Positions 1 to 6,694 of a DNA stretch of 64,000 bases are shown piece after piece. The DNA is from Desulfarculus sp. Lineage in GTDB: Bacteria; Desulfobacterota; Desulfarculia; Desulfarculales; Desulfarculaceae. The position numbers and the translations under genes are program-made. A model generated the notes under the pieces. That model had not been told where the DNA came from, did not search any database, and saw only the letters and a list, made by a program, of their open reading frames with translations. The stretch covers positions 124,001 through 188,000 of the forward strand of contig QZKP01000020.1 in assembly GCA_003605055.1 (NCBI GenBank). The letters are read 5' to 3'. Every line of letters begins with the position of its first letter. The stretch's first letter is position 1.

Positions 1-291
1 GCCGCCGAGTACGGCGTGGGCAGCACCCGCTTCGCGGTGCACAACCCCGAGGAGCAGTGCATCCTCTGCGGGCTGTGCTCCCGGGTCTGCGCCCAGGTGG
101 TGGGGGCCAACGCCATCAGCACCGTGGGCCGCGGCGTGCACAAGCAGATCGGCGCGCCCTATATGATCCCCACCGACAAATGCGTGGCCTGCGGCTGCTG
201 CGTCACCGTATGCCCCACCGGCGCCATGCGCAGCCGCTTCGACGCGGTGCGCGGCGTGCCCAAGGTGGTCCTGGCCCACGGGGCCCGTTAG
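1..291 (+). CDS. Iron-sulfur (ferredoxin-type) protein, 3' fragment
   Basis: The reading frame is open from the first base of the window, so the N-terminus is missing; a GTG at 16 is in frame but is probably internal. Two cysteine clusters are visible: C-I-L-C-G-L-C-S-R-V-C and, about 30 residues later, C-V-A-C-G-C-C-V-T-V-C-P, the pattern of a 2[4Fe-4S] ferredoxin domain as found at the end of the [2Fe-2S]/[4Fe-4S] subunits of NADH dehydrogenases, formate dehydrogenases and hydrogenases. It lies 19 bases before an HdrA-type gene on the same strand, so it probably passes electrons to or from the Hdr complex. The iron-sulfur role is clear; the exact subunit identity cannot be told from the fragment. 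Confidence 0.85.
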   Translation, partial: AAEYGVGSTRFAVHNPEEQCILCGLCSRVCAQVVGANAISTVGRGVHKQIGAPYMIPTDKCVACGCCVTVCPTGAMRSRFDAVRGVPKVVLAHGAR

Positions 292-296
292 CCAGC

Positions 297-303
297 AAGG
301 AGG
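297..303 (+). promoter_or_regulatory. Ribosome binding site fixing the HdrA-like start
   Basis: AAGGAGG lies 1 base before an ATG at 305 and 7 bases before an in-frame ATG at 311. The second spacing is normal and the first is too short, so 311 is the likelier start. Confidence 0.7.
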
Positions 304-310
304 CATGAAC

Positions 311-2746
311 ATGGACAACGGCAACGGTTGCAAGATAGGCGTCTTCCTCTGTGAGTGCGGCCGGCGCATCGCCCCTCTGGTGGACCTCAAGGGCCTAGAG
401 CAGAAGCTGGCCCAGGACCCGGCCGTGAGCTACGTGGCCACCCTGCCCTTCGCCTGCCTCACCCCCGGCCTGAGCAACCTGCGCCAGGCGGTGGCCGCCA
501 ACGGCCTGGACCGGCTGCTGGTGGCCGGCTGCGAGGCGCGCATCCTGCTCAAGAAGTTCGAGGGCGAACTCCTGTCCGCGGGCCTGGACGAGGGCCAGGT
601 GGACATGGTCAACCTGCGGGACCACGTGGCCCAGGTCAGCGACCTGAGCCCCGAGGACAAGGCGGCCAAGGGCTTCAAGCTGATCCAGGCCGCGGTGGCC
701 GGCCTGGCGGCCCTCACCCCCACGGTGCGCGAGAAGGTGGAGTTCAAGGGGCCGGTGATGGTCCTGGGCGGCGGCATCGCCACCTACTCCGCGGCCCAGG
801 AGCTCTCCCGCCGGGGCATAGAGTCGGTCCTGGCCGTGGCCACCGACGAGTGGGAAGACGAGATACGCATGCTGCACGAGCACTACCCCGGCGAGCGCCA
901 CTACTATGACCGCCTGAAGGAGATCATGAAGGAGGTGGACGCCAGCCCCTACATCCGGCGCATCACCGTGGGCGAGCTCACCGGCCTGACCGGCCGCACC
1001 GGCAGCTACCAGGCGACCTTCTCCGACCCCACCGGCGGCCCGCCCCGGGTGCACGAAGTCAGCGCGGTCATCGCCTGCCTGGACGGCCAGATGCTCAACC
1101 AGGGCTCCAACTTCGGACACGACGGCCGCAACGTGATCTGCCACACCGAGGCCGAGGAGATGATGTGGACCCTGGGGGTGCCCGAGGGCAAGGTGCTGTT
1201 CTGGATCAACGACTATGAGGCCGGCCACCCCGAGTACGCCTACCTCTCCTCGCGGGCGGCCTGGTCCATGGCCCGCTACATGCGCTCCCACTCCCCCCGG
1301 ACCCAGGTGACCATCTTCTACAACCACAATATGTCCATCCCCCTGTCCACCGGCGAGCGGGCGGCCAGCCGGCAGTTGGGCATCACCTGGGTTCCCTACG
1401 ACGGCTCCTTGCGGCCCACGGTGCAGACCGGCTACGTGACCTACTGCGACCCGGTCAGCCACCTGGAATGCGAGATGCCCTGGGACAAGCTGATCCTGAG
1501 CCCCCGCCGCTCGGTGGGCCACGAGGCGCTCAAGGTGGCCCAGGTGCTGGGGCTGGAGCACGTGGAGGGGCACTTCCTGGAGCAGCACAAGCAGCGGGTG
1601 CGGCCGGAGATGGTGGGCCGCGCCGAGACCATCCTGGCCGGCAGCGCCCGTTATCCCTGCGACCTGCACGAGTCCCTGCGCCAGGGCCGCCGGGCCGCGG
1701 CCGGGGTGGCGGAGATCGCGGCCACGGCCGCCCGCGGCGAGCTGTACGCCCCGCGCATGGTCTGCGTGGTGGACGCCAGCAAGTGCATCGGCTGCGGCCT
1801 GTGCAAGGAGATCTGCGACTGCGGCGGCATCGAGCCCGTGGAGGGCCCCGGCGGCAACATCCCCCGCCACGTGGACCCCATGGTCTGCACCGGCGGCGGC
1901 ACCTGCGCGGCGGCCTGCCCCTACCACGCCCTGACCCAGCAGAACAACACCACCGCCCAGCGCGAGGCGCGGGTGGCGGCCCTGGCCCGGGGGCTGGCCG
2001 CCGACGAGGTGCTGGCCTTCGGCTGCGCCTGGGGCGGACTGGCCGCGGCGGACAACGCCGGGGTCAAGGGCCTCAAGTACGACCCACGCCTGTACATGCT
2101 GCGGGTGAGCTGCATCGGCCAGTTGGACCCCTCGGTGATGGCCCGGGCCTTCCTGGAGGGCGCCGGCGGCCTGCTGTTGATCGGCTGTCCGCCCGAGGAC
2201 TGCCACCATTCCTACGGCCTGGACCACACCTGGAGCCGGGTGAACCTGCTCAAGAAGCTCCTGGCCCTGTGCGGCTTCGACCGGCGGCGCATTGCCCTGG
2301 CCCACGCGGACCTCAACGAGCCCGAGGAGTATATCCGCACCGCGGAGGCCTTCGTGAGTCAGGTGGCGGCCCTGGGGCCCATCGAGCGCACCCCGGACAA
2401 CCTGGAGAAGCTGCGGGGCCTGTACTCCACGGTGAACAACGCCCGCGTGCGCTGGGTGCTGGGCGCCAGCCTGCGCCGGCCCTGGGAGGACGTGTACCCG
2501 GGCAACCAGCGCAACGCCCTCATCTTCGACCGCGACTTCATGGGCGTGCTCAGCGAGGAGTTCATCCGGGCGCGGGTGGCCAACCTGCTCTCCAGTGAAC
2601 ACCGGCCTTTCCAGCTCAGCGAGTTGGCCGCGGCGCTCAAGGAGGACGAGGCCCCGGTCATGGAGAGCCTGCGCGAGATGGTGGGCGAGGGCCTCATCGG
2701 CCGCATGCACAAGGACGGCGTGGCCCACTACGTGCTGCGCAGCTAA
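311..2746 (+). CDS. hdrA: HdrA-like FAD/iron-sulfur protein fused to an MvhD domain
   Basis: Heterodisulfide-reductase A family flavoprotein, in the cytosol the electron-bifurcating or electron-confurcating core of Hdr complexes. Domains seen: an HdrA N-terminus with a C-E-C-G motif near residue 8-12; an FAD/NAD-binding glycine motif (V-L-G-G-G-I-A) near residue 150; a ferredoxin domain starting with C-I-G-C-G-L-C near residue 492; an MvhD (methyl-viologen hydrogenase delta) domain from about 565 to 700, with the G-C and C-P-P-E-D-C-H motifs; and a C-terminal winged-helix-like segment (about 730-810). In methanogens MvhD is a separate protein; HdrA-MvhD fusions are known from anaerobic bacteria. 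The protein is 811 residues from the start at 311 (813 from 305). The ferredoxin gene upstream and the Fe-S scaffold gene downstream fit one redox operon. Confidence 0.88.
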   Translation: MDNGNGCKIGVFLCECGRRIAPLVDLKGLEQKLAQDPAVSYVATLPFACLTPGLSNLRQAVAANGLDRLLVAGCEARILLKKFEGELLSAGLDEGQVDMVNLRDHVAQVSDLSPEDKAAKGFKLIQAAVAGLAALTPTVREKVEFKGPVMVLGGGIATYSAAQELSRRGIESVLAVATDEWEDEIRMLHEHYPGERHYYDRLKEIMKEVDASPYIRRITVGELTGLTGRTGSYQATFSDPTGGPPRVHEVSAVIACLDGQMLNQGSNFGHDGRNVICHTEAEEMMWTLGVPEGKVLFWINDYEAGHPEYAYLSSRAAWSMARYMRSHSPRTQVTIFYNHNMSIPLSTGERAASRQLGITWVPYDGSLRPTVQTGYVTYCDPVSHLECEMPWDKLILSPRRSVGHEALKVAQVLGLEHVEGHFLEQHKQRVRPEMVGRAETILAGSARYPCDLHESLRQGRRAAAGVAEIAATAARGELYAPRMVCVVDASKCIGCGLCKEICDCGGIEPVEGPGGNIPRHVDPMVCTGGGTCAAACPYHALTQQNNTTAQREARVAALARGLAADEVLAFGCAWGGLAAADNAGVKGLKYDPRLYMLRVSCIGQLDPSVMARAFLEGAGGLLLIGCPPEDCHHSYGLDHTWSRVNLLKKLLALCGFDRRRIALAHADLNEPEEYIRTAEAFVSQVAALGPIERTPDNLEKLRGLYSTVNNARVRWVLGASLRRPWEDVYPGNQRNALIFDRDFMGVLSEEFIRARVANLLSSEHRPFQLSELAAALKEDEAPVMESLREMVGEGLIGRMHKDGVAHYVLRS

Positions 2747-2815
2747 ACCAGCATAGCCGGCGGGGCGGGCGGGGCCGACCGGCCTCGCCCTTCCCGCTCC
2801 TGGCGGGAGTGCCAG

Positions 2816-3250
2816 ATGGACCGTCATGAGCCGCACCCCGGAGAGGAGGCCCCTGGCCTGAACGAGGCCTTCCTGACCCACGCCCTGACCCCGCAGAACC
2901 TGGGCGTCCTGCCCAACCCCGATGGCTTCGCCGCCCCCCAGGGCACCTGCGGCGACCACCTCGAGCTGTACCTGCGCATAAGCGATGGGAAGATCAATGA
3001 GGCCCGCTTTTTGACCGACGGCTGCCTGCACACCGTGGCCTGCGGCAGCGCCCTAACCTGCCTGATCAAGGGGCTGCCCCTGGAGCAGGCGGCCCAGGTG
3101 GGGGCCGCCCAGATAGAGAGCGAGCTGGGCGGGCTGCCCAAGGACCACCGCCACTGCGCGGCCCTGGCCGCGGCCACTCTCAAGGCCGCCCTGCGCGGCT
3201 ACTTCCGCAAGCGCCGGGACCCCTGGAAGGAGCTGTACCGCCGCGGCTGA
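2816..3250 (+). CDS. IscU/NifU-N-type iron-sulfur cluster scaffold
   Basis: A 144-residue protein with the three cysteine motifs of the IscU/NifU N-terminal scaffold: G-T-C-G-D (Cys plus the conserved Asp two residues on), T-D-G-C, and the final H-C-A-A-L-A of the L-P-x-H-C-x-x-L-A signature. These residues hold a transient [2Fe-2S] cluster for transfer to apo-proteins. The gene has GGGAG six bases before its ATG, and that SD sits in a small hairpin (TCCCGC/GCGGGA at 2793-2809), which might modulate translation. It follows the HdrA gene by 69 bases and is closed by a strong terminator, so it is probably the last gene of the Hdr operon and may help mature its many clusters. Confidence 0.85.
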   Translation: MDRHEPHPGEEAPGLNEAFLTHALTPQNLGVLPNPDGFAAPQGTCGDHLELYLRISDGKINEARFLTDGCLHTVACGSALTCLIKGLPLEQAAQVGAAQIESELGGLPKDHRHCAALAAATLKAALRGYFRKRRDPWKELYRRG

Positions 3251-3279
3251 GCCCGGCCCCAGGGCGCGAAGCGGCGCTG

Positions 3280-3309
3280 CCGGGACCCCCGCGGGGGTCC
3301 CGGTTTTTT
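3280..3309 (+). terminator. Rho-independent terminator of the Hdr operon
   Basis: A perfect GC-rich stem (CCGGGACCCC / GGGGTCCCGG, loop CGCG) is followed directly by six T. It is 29 bases past the stop of the scaffold gene and in the right orientation. Confidence 0.93.
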
Positions 3310-3339
3310 GCGGGACTGGCCGGAGGGCCGGCGGCGCGC

Positions 3340-4716
3340 CTAAACCGGGCGGCCGGGCCGACGCAGGCGGCGGTGCAGGAAATAAAAGACCAGGCCGGCC
3401 AGGATGGTCAGGCCGGCAGGCAGGCCGCGCAGGGGCTCCTCCCAGAGGGAGAAGCCCGCGATGCCCAGGTTCACGGCCACGAAGGCCAGGGGCGTGAAGG
3501 GATAGCCCGGCACCCGGAAGGGCGGGGCCTGCGGCTGCCGGCGGCGCAGGAGCAGCAGCCCGGCCACGGTCAGGGCCGCGAACAACGACAGGGTGAAGCC
3601 GATGTAGAACAACAGGGCCTGGAAGGAGGCGGTCAGCACCAGCACCGCGGCGATGAGCGACTGCAGCAGTACCGCGTTGATGGGCACCCGGGAGTGAGGC
3701 GGCACCCGGGCCAGGGCCCCGAAGAACACCCCGTCGCGGGCCATGGCGAAGTAGACCCGGGAGCCGGCCAGTATCATGGCCCCGATGTTGGACAGCAGGC
3801 AGAAGCTCACCGCCAGGCTGAACAGGCCGCCGGCCCGGGGTCCGAACAGGACCTTGGCCGCCAGGGCGCCGATCTCCTTGACCCCCAGCATGCCCGCCGG
3901 GCCCAGGGCGGCCAGGTAGGCCAGGTTGATCAACAGGTACAGGAGCACCACCAGCCCGGTGCCCAACAACAGGGCCAGGGGCAGGTTGCGCTGCGGCCGC
4001 TCTATCTCCTCGCCCAGGTAGGCGGCGGCGTTGAAGCCGCTGTAGGCGAAGAAAATGAAGATCAGGGACAGGGCCAGGCTGCCGGCCAGGTGGCCCGCGG
4101 GCGGGGAAGCCGCCTGGGCCTGCCAAACCCCCGCGGCCGGCCACAAAGCCAGGCCCGCCACCACCAGCACCACCAGCAGCAGTAGCTTGAGCGCGGTGAG
4201 CAGGTTCTGCACGCCCAGGCCCACGGCCAGGCGCCGGGTGTGCACCAGGGTCAGCGCCGCGATGAAGCCCAGGGCCAGCAGGCTCTCGGGCGAGATGGTC
4301 ACCAGCCCGCCCCGCCACCAGACCACCCCGGCCCCGCCGGGCCAGGCCTGCAGCAGATAGGCGGCCGCGGCCATGGCCGAGGCGGCGATGGGCGCCGAGA
4401 AGCCCACCACCAGCGAGATCCAGCCCGAGAGGAAGGCCCACAGCGGCCCGAAGCTCTCATTGAGGAAGGCGTAGTCGCCGCCGGCCCGGGGCAGGCGGGC
4501 CCCCAGCTCGGCGTAGGACAGGGCCCCGGCCAGGGCGATGACCCCGCCCAGCAGCCAGGCCCCCAGCATCAGCATCGGGTCGGCCAGCATCTGCATGATG
4601 TAGCCGCTGGTGGTGAAGATGCCGGTGCCCACCATGTTGGCCACGATCAAAAAACCAGCCGAAAGCAACCCTACCCGGCGGCTGAGGCCGCCGCTATTGG
4701 CTCCGCCACTGTCCAT
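3340..4716 (-). CDS. APC-superfamily amino acid/polyamine permease
   Basis: An integral inner-membrane protein of 458 residues with about twelve hydrophobic segments. The first segment holds the G-x-G-I-F motif (V-G-T-G-I-F) typical of amino acid-polyamine-organocation transporters, which couple amino acid uptake or exchange to ion gradients. The ORF can be extended upstream to 4875, but the extension crosses the divergent promoter region and is not conserved-looking; the ATG at 4716 has GGAG seven bases ahead, so I take that start. The substrate cannot be read from the sequence. It is transcribed away from the heme/tetrapyrrole methylase gene, and the shared intergenic palindrome suggests common control. 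Confidence 0.85.
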   Translation of the reverse strand: MDSGGANSGGLSRRVGLLSAGFLIVANMVGTGIFTTSGYIMQMLADPMLMLGAWLLGGVIALAGALSYAELGARLPRAGGDYAFLNESFGPLWAFLSGWISLVVGFSAPIAASAMAAAAYLLQAWPGGAGVVWWRGGLVTISPESLLALGFIAALTLVHTRRLAVGLGVQNLLTALKLLLLVVLVVAGLALWPAAGVWQAQAASPPAGHLAGSLALSLIFIFFAYSGFNAAAYLGEEIERPQRNLPLALLLGTGLVVLLYLLINLAYLAALGPAGMLGVKEIGALAAKVLFGPRAGGLFSLAVSFCLLSNIGAMILAGSRVYFAMARDGVFFGALARVPPHSRVPINAVLLQSLIAAVLVLTASFQALLFYIGFTLSLFAALTVAGLLLLRRRQPQAPPFRVPGYPFTPLAFVAVNLGIAGFSLWEEPLRGLPAGLTILAGLVFYFLHRRLRRPGRPV

Positions 4717-4767
4717 CTGGTTCTCCAGGCCCCGGTGATGGGTCTTTTTTGCTTGACAGCCGGGGCA

Positions 4768-4810
4768 TACTATGTCTTTTTTGGCATATATGTCAATCGT
4801 GACATATGCT
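4768..4810. promoter_or_regulatory. Divergent promoter pair with an operator-like palindrome
   Basis: A perfect dyad, ATATGTCA-ATCG-TGACATAT, spans 4788-4807 in a locally AT-rich stretch. On the minus strand its left arm supplies a TTGACA -35 (4796-4791) with TAGTAT 18 bases on (4772-4767) for the permease. On the plus strand, TTGGCA (4781-4786) and TATGCT (4805-4810) are 18 bases apart, placing the dyad in the spacer. TGTCA-N4-TGACA has the size and symmetry of a CRP/FNR-superfamily site, but the regulator is not in the window. Confidence 0.55.
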
Positions 4811-4893
4811 CTGCCGCATGCACTGACAACCCCTTTCCCGCAGGCCGGCCCTGCCCCTTTGCCCGGCCCCAGCAATCTACCCGAGGAAGCGTA

Positions 4894-6639
4894 ATGATGC
4901 GCAAGTTAGCCCTTTTGTTGGCTGGGCTGGCGCTCCTGGCCGCCGTCCCCGCTGCCGCCCAGGACAAACCCGTGCTGCTGACCGTCTCCGGGCTGGTCAA
5001 GCAGCCCCTGCGCCTGGACGCCGAGCAACTGGCCCGCCTGGCGCCGGCCACGGTGAAGCTCAATGATATCAACTCCGAGGGCGATTTCGGCGGCGTTTTT
5101 TGGCTGCGCGGCGTGCCGCTCAGGAGCCTGCTGGAGCTGGCCGTGGTGGACAAGGAGGCCGGCGGCTTTAACAAGCTGACCGACCTGGCCATCTTGGTGC
5201 ACAGCCGGGACGGCCGCCAGGTGGCCCTATCCTGGGGCGAGGTGTTCCACCGCAACCCGGCCGAGACCATCATCGCGCTCAGCTCTTCGCCGGTGATGCC
5301 CCACAAGAGCTGCCAGGCCTGCCACCAGCCGGATGTGTACCAGCCCTGGCTGAGCCAGCTCCAGCGCACGGTAGGCATCCCCAAGCTGGCGGTGGCCGGC
5401 GACTTCTACAGCGACCGCAGCCTGGAGGGGGTTGACCGCATCGAGGTGGTCTGGCCAATGCCGGCCCAGTGGGGCCCCAAGCAAGACAAGCTGTTTTCGC
5501 CCTCACTGGTGGTGCAGCTTCCCGGCGGCCGGCAGGAGTATAAGAGCCTGCCCGCCCTGCCCCAGCAACAGGTGCAGGCCCTGCAGGTGGGCGAGGGCAA
5601 GGGCTTCCACGGCCACTACCGGCTGCGGGGCGTGGCCCTGCGCGACCTCCTGGCCCATCAGAAGGTCAAGGCCGACCTCAACTCCGTGTTCGTGGTCAGC
5701 GCGCCGGACGGCTACCAGTCCCTGGCCTCCTACGGGGAGCTTTTCCTGCGCCCCGCCGGGGCCCGGATCATCCTGGCCGACCGCAAGGACAACAAGCCTA
5801 TCGAGGCGGGCGGGCGCTTTGAACTGGTCTTTCCCGACGATCTTTGGGCCGACCGTTGGGTAAAGGCGGTCTCCCGTGTGCAGGCGGTGTCCTTGGCGCC
5901 CAAGGCCCGCCTTTTCGTCATCGGCATGGGCTGCGGGGACACCAGCCTGCTCACCCTGGACGCCCTGAGCCGCCTGGCCCAGGCCGAGGTGCTGGTAGCG
6001 CCCAAGGACATAGAAAAGCGCTTCGCCTTCTATCTGCGCGGCAAGCAGGTCCTGTTCGACCCCATGGCCGTGGGCAAGAAGCCCTTCACGGCCCCGGGCA
6101 CCCATAAGAAGGTGGCGGACCGCCAACGTCTGCGCGCGGAGCAGGCGGCCGCCGCCGAGCGGATCAAAAAGGTCCTGGCCAGCGGCAAGAGCGTGGCGGT
6201 GCTGGACTGGGGCGACCCCATGGTCTACGGCTCCTGGCGCTGGCTGGCGGACTTCGTGCCCCAGGAGCAGTTGACCATCGTGCCCGGCCTGAGCGCCTTC
6301 AACGCCGGCTCGGCGGCGCTCAAGCGCGACATAACCTGCCGGGGCGCGGTGGCCATCAGCGACCCCTTCACCCTGCTCAAGGACCCGGGCCTGGCCAAGC
6401 AACTGGCCGCCAAGAACGCCACCCTGGTGGTGTTCATGGGCCTGCCCAAGCTGAAGCAGGTGCTGGGGGTGGTCGAGAGGGCCTACCCGCCCCAGACCCC
6501 GGCCGCGGTGGTCCTCCGGGCCGGCTACGCCCAGGCCCAGCGGGTGGTGAGAGCGCCGCTGCAGGACCTGGCCGCGGAGTTGGCCAAGATCAAGGAAGGC
6601 TGGCTGGGGGTGATCTTCGTGGGCCCCTGCCTGCGTTAA
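4894..6639 (+). CDS. Exported sulfite-oxidase-like/cytochrome c/tetrapyrrole methylase fusion
   Basis: A 581-residue protein with unusual architecture. Residues 1-23 form a Sec signal peptide (basic MMRK, hydrophobic core, A-A-A cleavage region). Two repeats resembling small molybdopterin-binding oxidoreductase domains (V-S-G-L-V-x-x-P-L ... D-G-R / D-G-Y) follow at about 26-190 and 200-335. A c-type heme site, C-Q-A-C-H, is at 140-144. From about 339 to the end is a tetrapyrrole (corrin/porphyrin) methylase domain with G-M-G-C-G-D-T-S-L-L-T-L, close to the SAM-binding G-x-G-P-G-D motif. The heme site and signal peptide imply a periplasmic location, which is odd for a SAM-dependent enzyme. 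The ATG at 4894 (or 4897) has GAGGAAG ahead; the longer ORF has no leader-like start. It is followed by a TonB receptor. The methylase half may bind rather than methylate a tetrapyrrole. Confidence 0.78.
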   Translation: MMRKLALLLAGLALLAAVPAAAQDKPVLLTVSGLVKQPLRLDAEQLARLAPATVKLNDINSEGDFGGVFWLRGVPLRSLLELAVVDKEAGGFNKLTDLAILVHSRDGRQVALSWGEVFHRNPAETIIALSSSPVMPHKSCQACHQPDVYQPWLSQLQRTVGIPKLAVAGDFYSDRSLEGVDRIEVVWPMPAQWGPKQDKLFSPSLVVQLPGGRQEYKSLPALPQQQVQALQVGEGKGFHGHYRLRGVALRDLLAHQKVKADLNSVFVVSAPDGYQSLASYGELFLRPAGARIILADRKDNKPIEAGGRFELVFPDDLWADRWVKAVSRVQAVSLAPKARLFVIGMGCGDTSLLTLDALSRLAQAEVLVAPKDIEKRFAFYLRGKQVLFDPMAVGKKPFTAPGTHKKVADRQRLRAEQAAAAERIKKVLASGKSVAVLDWGDPMVYGSWRWLADFVPQEQLTIVPGLSAFNAGSAALKRDITCRGAVAISDPFTLLKDPGLAKQLAAKNATLVVFMGLPKLKQVLGVVERAYPPQTPAAVVLRAGYAQAQRVVRAPLQDLAAELAKIKEGWLGVIFVGPCLR

Positions 6640-6694
6640 GGCTGGTTAAGCACAAGAGAATGAATCGGCTGAAGGAACTGGGAGGAGAGAGGTA

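Noticed and set aside
395-3031. Long minus-strand open frame (878 codons) opposite the HdrA-like gene
   Set aside because: It is a shadow of the high GC third-position bias of the plus-strand gene; the translation is low-complexity (Gly/Ala/His/Gln) with no family motif.
4753-4758. TTGACA on the plus strand as a -35 box
   Set aside because: No -10 element lies 16-18 bases downstream; the TTGGCA/TATGCT pair further on is better.
4717-4893. Possible cobalamin riboswitch before the tetrapyrrole methylase/TonB operon
   Set aside because: No B12-box-like sequence or the needed length was found; only promoters and a short palindrome are there.
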